The translations under genes were made by a program, and so were the position numbers. 64,000 nt of DNA from Bog-473 sp963838835 (GTDB lineage: Bacteria; Actinomycetota; Acidimicrobiia; Acidimicrobiales; RAAP-2): NCBI GenBank assembly GCA_963838835.1, contig CAWITA010000018.1, positions 62,001 through 126,000 on the forward strand, read 5' to 3'. This document shows positions 9,172-17,486 of this stretch, in pieces. The first letter of the stretch is position 1, and each line of letters starts with the position of its first letter. The notes under the pieces were generated by a model that worked only from the letters and a program-made list of their open reading frames with translations, made no database searches and was not told where the DNA came from.

Positions 9172-9520
9172 TGGGAACCATCGTCCCGACCTTCAGGGAC
9201 CTTCAAGCCCGGTGGCTCGACGGGGAAACGACCGTTCTGTCCGTGCCGACACCGGGTGACCCGAGCGTCCCAGAAACACATCCGAGCGGGGACGCGCCCG
9301 AGCCTCGGCATCCGAAATGAAAGCGGTTGCGCTGTCGGAATCTGAGCTGTCGCGGCCTTCAAGGCTCGCGGGCCGATCACGGCCTCCCCGGCGACAGGCA
9401 ATTGTGACGGTCGTCACTGTTTGATTCTCTGATGCGCGCCCCGCTCGAAGTGACTACTGTCTGTGCGAGATTCGCAACGGCGGGAATCGGTGGTGGGTCA
9501 CCTCACCTCGACAGTGTCTG
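9172..9520. other. intergenic region upstream of the SDR gene
   Basis: No gene is seen between the GNAT remnant and the SDR. The region contains one good palindrome, the CRP-like site at 9403-9418, annotated separately. Confidence 0.4.
9403..9418. promoter_or_regulatory. CRP/FNR-like operator half-sites
   Basis: The sequence TGTGACGGTCGTCACT matches the CRP consensus TGTGA-N6-TCACA at nine of ten defined positions. It sits about 100 bp before the SDR start at 9521. Mycobacterial Crp proteins recognise this consensus. Binding here is inferred from the match only. Confidence 0.4.
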
Positions 9521-10333
9521 ATGCGAAGGGAAAGGTCATTGGCCGCATCCGATCCGTTCTCGCTCACCGAGAAGGTCGCGCTCATCACCGGCGGCGGCCG
9601 CGGGATCGGTAAGGGTATCGCGCTGACCTTCGCGACAGCTGGCGCAGCCGTCGCCTTGGTGGCACGCACCAAGGGACAGGTTGACGGCGTCGCCGATGAG
9701 ATAAATGCATCGGGTGGTCGAGCGGTCGCCCTGACGGCTGACCTGACTGACCTGAGCGTGCTCCCCCTTCTGATCGACCGCACGGTTGCTGAGTTCGGTG
9801 GCCTCGATACGGTGGTCAATTGCGCCGGCGGCGGAGACATGTGGCGACCCGTCCTCGATGAGTCGGTCGAGGAACTCGAATCGGCCTTTCATTTCAACGC
9901 TGCGGTTCCGTTCGAACTCGTCCGGCTGGCAGTGCCCCATCTCCTCGACCGACCGGGCGCGTCCGTCGTGAACATCGTCTCGGGCGCGATCAACCTCCAG
10001 GTGCGCGGACATCTCTCCTATGATGCATCCAAGGGGGCGCTGTTCTACGCAACTCGATCGCCGGCTGCCTCACTTGGGCCGCGTGTCAGAGTCAACGGCA
10101 TCATGCCGGGAATGGTGGAGACCGAGTCGATGAAGGCCGTCGTGGCTGCGCGTGATGGCATCGTTGACCAATTGATCGGCCGTACGCGCATGCGGCGTCT
10201 CGGGACTCCGCTCGACATCGGTCTGGCCGCAGTGTTTTTGGCCTCGCCTGCGGCGTCGTGGATCACGGGCGTGCTCCTTGACGTCGACGGCGGAACGGTG
10301 GGCGAGATGGCCTCGATGTTCCCCGACCTTTGA
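9521..10333 (+). CDS. short-chain dehydrogenase/reductase (SDR)
   Basis: The 270-residue classical SDR has the NAD(P)-binding TGGGRGIG loop at residues 23-30. It has a VNCAG version of the NNAG motif at 99-103 and a catalytic set of Asn 126, Ser 154, Tyr 167 and Lys 171 (YDASK). The C-terminal GxxxDVDGG segment is also present. It should oxidise a secondary alcohol or reduce a ketone with a nicotinamide cofactor. Substrate specificity is not readable. The ATG at 9521 lacks a good ribosome site, whereas a TTG at 9539 follows AAGGGAAAGG closely, so the protein may be six residues shorter. It stands alone, with a CRP-like site upstream and a strong hairpin downstream. Confidence 0.88.
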   Translation: MRRERSLAASDPFSLTEKVALITGGGRGIGKGIALTFATAGAAVALVARTKGQVDGVADEINASGGRAVALTADLTDLSVLPLLIDRTVAEFGGLDTVVNCAGGGDMWRPVLDESVEELESAFHFNAAVPFELVRLAVPHLLDRPGASVVNIVSGAINLQVRGHLSYDASKGALFYATRSPAASLGPRVRVNGIMPGMVETESMKAVVAARDGIVDQLIGRTRMRRLGTPLDIGLAAVFLASPAASWITGVLLDVDGGTVGEMASMFPDL

Positions 10334-10435
10334 CCGGGCCGCCGCGAGCTCGATGGATCCAACGACGTTCTTCAGAACCTCCAACGTCATGGAGGATTCA
10401 TCCCGCCGCATCGACTTCGTAACCTGCCTGCGAGC

Positions 10436-10466
10436 GCGACCCCTCCTTCGGTCAAGGTGGGGTCGC
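10436..10466. terminator. bidirectional hairpin terminator between convergent genes
   Basis: A perfect 8-bp stem GCGACCCC / GGGGTCGC encloses an inner CCTT / AAGG stem. The hairpin lies between the end of the plus-strand SDR (10333) and the end of the minus-strand isomerase-like gene (10509), where a shared terminator is expected. There is no U-tract. Confidence 0.55.
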
Positions 10467-10508
10467 TTCGCGTCGGCCCAGTCGCCGGTGGCCGGCGGGC
10501 CACACCGC

Positions 10509-11255
10509 TCAGAGCCAGTAGGTCGACGACGTCGTGTAGGCACGACGGGCGAATGCGGCCAGAGGGATCCGGCGGAGCTCCTCGCTCAGGATCTGGACGC
10601 TCACGACACCGTCCCACCCGAGGGCACGGACGACCGACACGAACCGGTCGACCTCCAAGCTGCCCTGGCCCGGGTAGGTCCGGCGATTCATCGCCTCGAT
10701 GTCGAGCTCTCCGACGCGTGGCTGCGCATCGTTGAATTGGACGTAGGCAATCCGATCCGCCGGAAGTCGCTCCAGCTCCTCCCAGGTGGTGGGTCCATAG
10801 GACACGTTCCAGATGTCAACCACGACGCCGACATGGTCGCTCGCCGCGAGATCGACCATGTCGAGGCCGTCCTGCAGCGAGGCGACGGGGCCTAAGGGGC
10901 TGAATTCGATCGCCATGCCGGCGCCGGCTTCGGCGAGCATGGCAGCGCAACGCCGGACCAGCCCCGCCGACTCGCCGTCGACCACCTTGAAGGTCGTGTT
11001 GACCCAGGTCGCTCCCATCACCGTCGCCTGTTCGGCCAACCGGGCGGCCCAGTCGAGCGTGGCCTCGACGTCGCTGACGACCAGACCCAGCAGCTCGTGG
11101 CAACCCAGCCCGGCCCGTGCGAAGAGACCGGGTGCCTCAGGCGTGACGAGCAACGACGTGGTGCCCAATTGGGTGAAGCCGGCGGCGGACGCTGCTTCGA
11201 CCAGCGAGGGCGCGTCGGTCTTCCAGCGGGTGTCGGGTGTGAGCCCCAGCTCCAT
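10509..11255 (-). CDS. sugar phosphate isomerase/epimerase-like TIM-barrel protein
   Basis: This 248-residue protein reads as the xylose-isomerase-like/AP-endonuclease-2 TIM barrel. It has a metal-binding Glu in IEFSP (117), Asp in VVDIWN (147) and an aspartate in YVQFNDAQP. Family members isomerise or epimerise sugars, inositols and related hydroxy-ketones with a divalent metal. Two usual ligand positions look altered: the His after Asp-x-Trp is Asn (150), and the C-terminal Glu of the V-E-I/V-L-S strand is Gln (221). The protein may therefore bind metal differently or have lost the isomerase chemistry. It lies 97 bp downstream of the cupin gene on the same strand, so the two are probably cotranscribed. 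Confidence 0.78.
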   Translation of the reverse strand: MELGLTPDTRWKTDAPSLVEAASAAGFTQLGTTSLLVTPEAPGLFARAGLGCHELLGLVVSDVEATLDWAARLAEQATVMGATWVNTTFKVVDGESAGLVRRCAAMLAEAGAGMAIEFSPLGPVASLQDGLDMVDLAASDHVGVVVDIWNVSYGPTTWEELERLPADRIAYVQFNDAQPRVGELDIEAMNRRTYPGQGSLEVDRFVSVVRALGWDGVVSVQILSEELRRIPLAAFARRAYTTSSTYWL

Positions 11256-11352
11256 GCGTCAATTCCGCGGGGGTGCGACCGCCGCTGGGAGCCTCGTGAG
11301 CCTTCGACGCGAAGTACGGGGAGGCGTTCGCTCGACCGGCTGAGGAATTTCC

Positions 11353-11856
11353 TCAAGGCAACTCAGAGGATCCAGGGAGGGGGCACGCGTTCTCGTCACC
11401 GGGGCTCCGCCGCGGGGGGGTGCCGAGGCTGAAGACGAGAAACCGGACACCGGCGGGACCCGCCTGCCAGGCGTGGTCGGTGCCAGGCGTGATCACGCAC
11501 TCGCCCGGGCCGACGGCGTGTGGGCCGTCCTCGAGGACGAGGTCCGCCTGCCCTTCGATCACGTACACGATGTCGAGCGCATCCGTGTTGTGCATCTTCG
11601 TCGCCGTGGTCAGCCCAACGTGCGGCTCATCCCGCACATGTTCGACGACCATCAACCTGAGGAGCCCGGCTGGCAACTGCACGTCCACGTTGTCCGCCAA
11701 TGCAGGCGGACGAGCCGGCGGAGGACTTTCTGTGGTCCGATACAGAACCGCATTGAGCACCCCCGGGATGCCTGGTACCGCGGCGGTCGCTCTCTCACCG
11801 TCCGACACGACGCATGATCGGCCTTCTGCGTCGATACCCGTGATGAGCGTGCGCAT
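11353..11856 (-). CDS. cupin-domain protein
   Basis: The protein is 167 residues from the ATG at 11856. A longer in-frame start at 12045 would run into the divergent gene's promoter and adds an Arg/Ser/Gly-rich, noncoding-looking extension. The single cupin barrel (about 80-150) has motif 1 MHNTDALDIVYVIEG with His 89, and motif 2 ending PGTDHAW with His 128. Such small cupins bind a metal and act as isomerases, dioxygenases or ligand sensors. No substrate can be assigned. It is transcribed divergently from an acyl-CoA synthetase across a 178-bp shared region and probably together with the isomerase-like gene downstream. Confidence 0.8.
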   Translation of the reverse strand: MRTLITGIDAEGRSCVVSDGERATAAVPGIPGVLNAVLYRTTESPPPARPPALADNVDVQLPAGLLRLMVVEHVRDEPHVGLTTATKMHNTDALDIVYVIEGQADLVLEDGPHAVGPGECVITPGTDHAWQAGPAGVRFLVFSLGTPPRRSPGDENACPLPGSSELP

Positions 11857-12034
11857 ACGCCAGAACGTACCCGAACCGATGCGTACCCTTGACCCTCCCG
11901 GCGCGGTCGGAGCCGAGGACCCGCCCGACGAGCACGTACGCTGCTCGCTCGGTGCCGACCCGGACCACCTCGGCCCGCAATGGCAGTCGTGTGTCGTATT
12001 GTCGGGGACGACCCGGAGGTGTCGAATCCCGCCC

Positions 12035-13633
12035 ATGCACGCCAACGTACGCGCCGACCTCCGCTACGGCACGGTCCCGAAGATGGTGCGCGCCAACGCC
12101 CAGCGCTTCGGCACGCGGGATGCGGTGGTGGACGGCCAACGGCACATGTCCTTTCTCGATGTGGAGCAGGAGATGCTCCGCGTCACCCGGAGCCTGATCG
12201 CCAGTGGCGTCGAACCCGGGGACCGGGTGGCGGTGTGGGCCCCCAACTCAGCCGCTTGGATCTCCGCTGCACTGGGCACGCTGGCGACGCGGGCCTGGCT
12301 GGTGCCGATCAACACCCGCCTGAAGGGTGACGAGGCGTCGTACATCTTGCGCAAGACCGATGCGCGCGTTCTCTTCGTCGCCGACGGCTTCCTGGGTGCC
12401 GACTACACGGGCTCGCTCCGAACGGTCGCACCGGACCTTCGGGCGTTGGCGAACGTCGTCGAGTTACCGCTGCCCGGGGAGTCGGACCGCCCCAGCTGGG
12501 AGGCGTTCCTCGGGCGCGGGGACGAGGTGGCGGCAGCACGGGCCGAGGCGTCCCTCTCCGCCGGTGCCCCCGACGACATCAGCGACGTCATCTTCACGTC
12601 GGGGACGACGGGGGCGCCGAAAGGGGTGCTCCTGCGCCACGGCGCCTCGCTCCGTGGCTTCCAGGTCTTCGCGGAGCACTTCGGGTTGCAAGAGCACGAC
12701 CGATACGTCATACCCACGCCGTTCTTTCACTGCTTCGGCTACAAGGCCGGCTGGATGATCTCGCTCATGACGGGAGCCGTTGCGTTCCCCCTCGCCGTCT
12801 TCGACGCCACGAGCGTGCTCGAGCTCATCGCCCGTGAACGGATCACCCACATGCCCGGTCCTCCCACGATGTTCTCCGCGCTCCTGGACCACCCCCGCCG
12901 CCAGGAGTTCGACCTCGCTGCACTCGACCACGCCATCATCGGCGCGGCCTCGATTCCCTCCCTCCTGGTCCGCCGCATGCGCGACGAACTCGAGATCGGC
13001 TGGATCCTGTCCGCCTACGGATTGACCGAGAACCACGCGCTCGCCACGCTCACCGCCCCCGACGACCCGCCCGACGTGGTGGCGACCACCGTGGGGCGCC
13101 CGGTGGCGGGCATCGAGCTGCGCCTGGCCGACGACGCCGGCCGGGAGGTGTCGGCCGGGAACGAGGGAGAGGTGCTCCTCCGGGGGCCGTACCTCTTCAG
13201 CGGCTACTACGACGACGCGGCGGCGACACGCCAGACGCTCGTCGACGGCTGGCTGCACACCGGCGACGTAGGCCGCCTCGACGAGGACGGCTACCTCCGC
13301 ATCACCGACCGCAAGAAGGACATGTTCATCGTCGGCGGGTTCAACGTTGCGCCGGCCGAGGTGGAGAAGTCCATCATGGCCATGCCGGGCGTGTCGCAGG
13401 TGGCCGTGGTGGGCCTGCTCGACGACTACCTCGGCGAGGTCGGTGTTGCGTTCGTCATCCCGCGCGAGGGCGCGCACGTGAGCCCGGACGAGGTCGTGGC
13501 GTACGCCCGCGCGCACTTGGCCAACTACAAAGTGCCCCGCCGAGTCGAGATCGTCGACAACCTCCCGATGAACGCCACGGGCAAGGTGTTGAAGACCGAG
13601 CTGCGCGCACGCCTGGAGGGTCTGCCCCGCTGA
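12035..13633 (+). CDS. AMP-dependent acyl-CoA synthetase/ligase
   Basis: This 532-residue ANL-superfamily ligase activates a carboxylic acid with ATP to the acyl-adenylate and then forms the CoA thioester. The P-loop FTSGTTGAPKG is at 187-197. The adenylate-binding SAYGLTENH, the hinge region WLHTGDVGRLDEDGYL and DRKKDMFIVGG follow in order. The C-terminal catalytic Lys lies in NATGKVLK (517). Length and order match medium or long-chain acyl-CoA synthetases. The ATG at 12035 is chosen because the homologous N-terminus begins here. The frame is open much further upstream, but that part crosses the divergent cupin gene. GGAGGT lies 14-19 bases upstream. Confidence 0.9.
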   Translation: MHANVRADLRYGTVPKMVRANAQRFGTRDAVVDGQRHMSFLDVEQEMLRVTRSLIASGVEPGDRVAVWAPNSAAWISAALGTLATRAWLVPINTRLKGDEASYILRKTDARVLFVADGFLGADYTGSLRTVAPDLRALANVVELPLPGESDRPSWEAFLGRGDEVAAARAEASLSAGAPDDISDVIFTSGTTGAPKGVLLRHGASLRGFQVFAEHFGLQEHDRYVIPTPFFHCFGYKAGWMISLMTGAVAFPLAVFDATSVLELIARERITHMPGPPTMFSALLDHPRRQEFDLAALDHAIIGAASIPSLLVRRMRDELEIGWILSAYGLTENHALATLTAPDDPPDVVATTVGRPVAGIELRLADDAGREVSAGNEGEVLLRGPYLFSGYYDDAAATRQTLVDGWLHTGDVGRLDEDGYLRITDRKKDMFIVGGFNVAPAEVEKSIMAMPGVSQVAVVGLLDDYLGEVGVAFVIPREGAHVSPDEVVAYARAHLANYKVPRRVEIVDNLPMNATGKVLKTELRARLEGLPR

Positions 13634-14029
13634 CCCGCCTCCGCGGCCCGCAGAGGGAGTGGGCTCGAGCGAGACGATCGGGCGCTCGTGGACCCGATGT
13701 CGAGGGAGCTGGTGGCGCAGAGGCTGTCGGGGTGGACAGCAAACGCCTCGACCTGTTCTTGGCCCGCGTCCGGCGCGAAGTCGAACACGGTCCGCTCCCG
13801 AGGCCGACGGTGATGCCCGCAAATGAACACCGGTCCATCCTCCCGTCCGTAGGCCGGAATGTCGCCGCCGCGCCCGACAGGGCATCAACCTGGTCGTCAA
13901 CGTCGGGAACCTGGGGAGCGACCTCGTCGCCTGAGCGCACGCGAACACGACGGACGCGAGCACGAGCACGAGCATCACCGGCGGCGCGTCGTTCGACTGC
14001 GGCACGCACTCGCCACGGCGCGACGCGGG
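13634..14029. other. gap between convergent genes
   Basis: No gene is supported here. A possible terminator hairpin, CGAGCG / CGCTCG with an 11-base loop, lies at 13666-13688, just after the ligase gene. A short frame around 13880-13935 reads GINLVVNVGNLGSDLVA before a stop but has no start or context to support it. Confidence 0.35.
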
Positions 14030-15208
14030 TCACCCGCCTTCGCGTGGGAGGCCGAGCACCCGCTCGCCGATCACGTTGCGCTGGATCTCCGACGAACCGG
14101 CGAAGATCGTCTCGGCCCTCGAGAACAGGAACTGGTACTGGCTGTCGTCGACTTGCCCGGCGGCCGGCACCAGGCCGTGGGGACCCATCAGGTCCATGCT
14201 GAGCTCCGCGAGGCGTTGGTGCCACGACGACCAGTGCAGCTTCCCCACGGAGGCCTCGGGGCCGGGGGTGCCCCCGCGTATCAGCCGCGACATCGATCGG
14301 AGGCCGTTCCACCGCATGAGCATCAACCCGATGTAGGCATCGGCCAGCCGCTGGCGGAACACCGGATCGGTGGCCCGGCCACGCCGGCGCGCGTCCTCGA
14401 GGACCGACCGGAACTCCTGTCCCCACCGGACCTGCTGACCGAGGAACGCGGTGCCCCGCTCGAACCCGAGCGTGGCCACCACGACGTTCCATCCGTGGCC
14501 GACCTCGCCCACGACCAGGTCAGCGTCGGTGCGCGCATCGGTGAAGAACACCTCGTTGAATTCTGCGGTGCCCGTCATCTGCCGAATGGGTCGCATTTCG
14601 ACTCCCGGCTGGTCCACCGGGCAGAGGAGGAAGCTGATGCCGTCGTGCTTCCTCGCCGGGGTCGTGTCGGTGCGGCACACGACGAAGATCCAGTCCGAGA
14701 TGTGCCCCAGGCTCGTCCACACCTTCTGGCCGTTGATCACCCACTCCTCGCCGTCGCGGACCGCCGTCGTCTTGACGTTGGCCAGGTCCGAACCGGCGGC
14801 GGGTTCGCTGAAGCCCTGGCACCAGAACTCCTCGGCCTCGAGGATGCCCGGCAAGAACCGGCTCTTCTGCTCGTCGGTGCCGAACATCATCAAGGTGGGG
14901 CCGAGGAGCTCCTCGCCGAAGAAGCCGACGCGATTCGGGCCGCCGGACCTGACGTACTCCTCATTGAAGATGACCTGCTTCGCGAGAGGGAGTTCGCGCC
15001 CTCCCCACTGAGCCGGCCAGCCCAGGCCGACCCATCCACCGGATGCCAACTCACGCTCCCACGCCTTACGCAGTTCGAGCTCGTCTCCCACCCCCAGCTT
15101 CCCACCCGTACCGAGCGACGCGAAGTCGCCCACCAGGTGGTCGGCCATCCAGCTCCGCACCTCGTCGCGGAAAGCCTCTTCGGGGGCGGAGAAGGCCAGA
15201 TCCATCAC
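14030..15208 (-). CDS. acyl-CoA dehydrogenase (full-length, FadE type)
   Basis: This 392-residue flavoprotein has the acyl-CoA dehydrogenase order: an N-terminal helical domain, the substrate/FAD motif WCQGFSEPAAGSDLA at about 130-145, the GQKVWTS strand, and the C-terminal helices. It ends in AGSSEIQRNVIGERVLGLPRE, the usual FAD-contact tail. It oxidises an acyl-CoA to the 2,3-enoyl-CoA and passes electrons to ETF. It is the last gene of the large minus-strand operon, 54 bp after the small acyl-CoA dehydrogenase gene. In steroid degraders, full-length and shortened FadE subunits form alpha2beta2 enzymes, so a mixed complex is plausible. A GTG (15208) and an ATG (15205) are adjacent possible starts. 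Confidence 0.9.
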   Translation of the reverse strand: MMDLAFSAPEEAFRDEVRSWMADHLVGDFASLGTGGKLGVGDELELRKAWERELASGGWVGLGWPAQWGGRELPLAKQVIFNEEYVRSGGPNRVGFFGEELLGPTLMMFGTDEQKSRFLPGILEAEEFWCQGFSEPAAGSDLANVKTTAVRDGEEWVINGQKVWTSLGHISDWIFVVCRTDTTPARKHDGISFLLCPVDQPGVEMRPIRQMTGTAEFNEVFFTDARTDADLVVGEVGHGWNVVVATLGFERGTAFLGQQVRWGQEFRSVLEDARRRGRATDPVFRQRLADAYIGLMLMRWNGLRSMSRLIRGGTPGPEASVGKLHWSSWHQRLAELSMDLMGPHGLVPAAGQVDDSQYQFLFSRAETIFAGSSEIQRNVIGERVLGLPREGG

Positions 15209-15262
15209 GGCGATACTGCCAGAGCGTCTCGGGCCGGTCCGCGCCGTCCCGCGCTGGCGTGT

Positions 15263-16219
15263 TCAGCGCGCCTCGACGTCGGGAGGGGCGGCATTGAACA
15301 GGCCCGGCAATCCCTGCCGACCCATGCTCCGGGTGAGCTGCGCCCGGGTCGCCGAGATTCCGAAGGGGAGCCGACGCAGCGGCACGCTGGCCCGCGACAC
15401 CCACGAGAGCGCCGTCTCGTCACAGAACCCGATGGCTCCGTGGAGCTGGTGCGCGACGCGGAAGACGATCTCGGCCGCCTCGAGGGCGGCGGCGCGCAGC
15501 GCCAGGGCGTCGCGTAGCGCCGCCGGGTCGCCGGACTCGATGCTCCACAGGGCGTACTTCGCCAGTTCCTCCAGTCCGACCCGCTCGACCTCGCCGTCGG
15601 TGAGCTGGAACTGCACGCCCTGGAACGTCGCCAGCGTCTGGCCGAACTGCCGCCGCTCGAGCACGTAATCGCGCGTGAGCTCGAGCGCGCGGTCGAGCAT
15701 GCCGAGGAGCGTCCAGCAGGAAAGGACGAGGCCGAGGCTCACGTCGTCGGCTCCCTTGTCGTCCAGGGGCTCGAGCTCGAGCGCGCTCACGAAGGCATCG
15801 CGGCGCGGGCGAGGCGTGCCGGCACGCGGTACGGCGACGCTCCGACGGCCGAGGAGGTCGACCGCGACCCAGCGGAGGGAGAGGCCCGCGACCGGTGCCG
15901 CCGGCACGTCCGGGTTCACGACGAGCAGTCCGTCCGCCTCGACGTCGCGCGGACGGCCGAGTCGCTCCGCCACCGGGTACGCCACCGCCCAGTACCCCGC
16001 GCTCCGGCACAGCGCCGCAGCGGCCTCGGCCTCGTCGGCGCCCGACCGGGGATCGAGGTCCCACGCTCCCAGTTCGGCCAGGACCGGGGCGACGAGCTCG
16101 TCACGCCGCTCCGGCTCGGCCTCGGCCCATTGGGCCAGCCGGTCGCCGCCTGCGGACTCGAGCACCTTGCGGGCCGTCAGCCCGTACGCGGTGGCCTCAT
16201 CACTCAGTTCGGTGATCAT
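15263..16219 (-). CDS. short acyl-CoA dehydrogenase subunit
   Basis: At 318 residues this is about 60-80 residues shorter than a normal acyl-CoA dehydrogenase, and the N-terminal and middle domains are divergent. The C-terminal domain is clear: a LTRDYVLERRQFGQTLATFQ segment of the FAD-binding helix, then a helical region with HQLHGAIGFCDE. The usual FSEPxxGSD motif is missing, so it may be the partner subunit of a heteromeric dehydrogenase such as the FadE pairs of steroid catabolism. Its stop overlaps the region of the next gene's start at 16216-16219 on the upstream side, so it is translationally coupled to the acyl-CoA dehydrogenase upstream. Confidence 0.82.
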   Translation of the reverse strand: MITELSDEATAYGLTARKVLESAGGDRLAQWAEAEPERRDELVAPVLAELGAWDLDPRSGADEAEAAAALCRSAGYWAVAYPVAERLGRPRDVEADGLLVVNPDVPAAPVAGLSLRWVAVDLLGRRSVAVPRAGTPRPRRDAFVSALELEPLDDKGADDVSLGLVLSCWTLLGMLDRALELTRDYVLERRQFGQTLATFQGVQFQLTDGEVERVGLEELAKYALWSIESGDPAALRDALALRAAALEAAEIVFRVAHQLHGAIGFCDETALSWVSRASVPLRRLPFGISATRAQLTRSMGRQGLPGLFNAAPPDVEAR

Positions 16220-17362
16220 GCCGACAGAAGCGCGCGAGCCAGGAGCATGCGCTGGACCTCGATGCTTCCCGACGCCACGGTCGAGGCCTGTGCGTAGCGC
16301 CAGTGTTCGTCGACGGCTCGCTTGAACCTCTGGGCCTCGTCCCCGACGAGGACCGCCAGACCGATGATCTCCATCAGGACCTCGGCGCTGGACTGGTCGA
16401 GTCGCGTGACGGCGATGCGGTAGGCGGCGACGTCACCGGGTCGTACCCGCCCTGACTGCTGCATGCCCACGACGCGATAGGCCAGCAGCCGCGCCCGCCG
16501 GCAGTGCGTGAGCGACTCGGCCCAGCGCGCCCGAAGCTCCTCGGGAAGGGCCTCCCACTGGTCACCGAGGACGGCCGGAGCGAGGCCGAGCAGTCGCTCA
16601 CACCTGGCGTAGCGCGCGATCCCGACCCGCTCGAAGGCCAGCACCTCCTGCACCACCTGCCATCCCTCGTCGACCGGGCCGAGCACGTCGGCCTCGGTCA
16701 CCCACAACTCGTCGAAGAAGACCTCGTTCAGGTGGTGGGGGCCCGACCATGCTGGCGATCGGGCGCACCTCGATCGCCGGATCGGACATCGGTACGAGGA
16801 AGATCGTCAAGCCCTGCTGCTTCTTGTCGCCCCGCGCGGTGCGGGTCAAGAGGAAGCACCACTGCGCCATGGTGGCGTACGAGGTCCAGATCTTCTGCCC
16901 GGAGACGAACCAACCGTCCCCGTCGCGACGGGCGGCCGTCTGCACCGAGGCCAGGTCGGAGCCGGAGTTGGGCTCGCTGAAGCCCTGGCACCAGATCACG
17001 TCGCCCCGGGCGATGGGGGGAAGGTGCGTGCGCTGCTGCTCCGGGGTGCCGTGGCGCATGATCGTCGGACCGACCCAGTTCACGCCCATGTACTGCGCCC
17101 CCCGCGGCTCGTGGTGCGCCCACATCTCCTCACGGACCGCTGTCTGGACCCACGGGGACGCGCCTTTGCCGCCCCACTCCTCGGGCCAGGCCACGCACAG
17201 GAGCCCACGCGCGGCCAGGGTGTGACAGAAGGACTGGGCCACCGCGAGATCCGCCGGATCGTCGGTGAAGGCACCGAAGTATTCGGGCGGGACATGGTCG
17301 TCGATCAGCTGACGCAGCTCGCTGCGCACAGCGGCGACGTCTTCGCCCATGTCGAAGTCCAC
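16216..17362 (-). CDS. acyl-CoA dehydrogenase, one-base frameshift as read
   Basis: The first frame (from ATG 17362) gives a normal acyl-CoA dehydrogenase N-terminus and middle domain, with WCQGFSEPNSGSDLASVQ and SGQKIWTSYATMAQW, as far as IASMVGP. It then turns into Arg/Gly-rich nonsense. The correct protein continues in another frame as HHLNEVFFDE, then WVTEADVLGPVDEGW, to the C-terminus SGSIEVQRMLLARALLSA. A run of five G at 16737-16741, where four are needed, explains the break, and the locus length is 3n+1. Corrected, it is about 381 residues and full length. A homopolymer error is the simplest cause. It is the third acyl-CoA dehydrogenase in a row. Confidence 0.85.
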
Positions 17363-17486
17363 CGCGCCTCACCGTAGCCCACAGGGCCTCGCCGGGTGGC
17401 CGAGTCGCCTCCCGTCGCGGCGCGTTCCGGTAAATGACGCGGGCTGGCCTTCGTCGACGCCCTGCGGCGCCCGGGTGGCGCGGTCG

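Noticed and set aside
8418..9401. 327-codon minus-strand frame
   Set aside because: It has noncoding-like composition, no ribosome site and no motif, and it overlaps the GNAT remnant, which has real family motifs.
13880..13935. Short plus-strand frame reading GINLVVNVGNLGSDLVA before a stop
   Set aside because: It has no start codon or ribosome site and no adjoining frame that extends it. It is too short to call a gene or a relic.
13859..15517. 552-codon plus-strand frame
   Set aside because: It lies antisense to two acyl-CoA dehydrogenase genes that have clear motifs.
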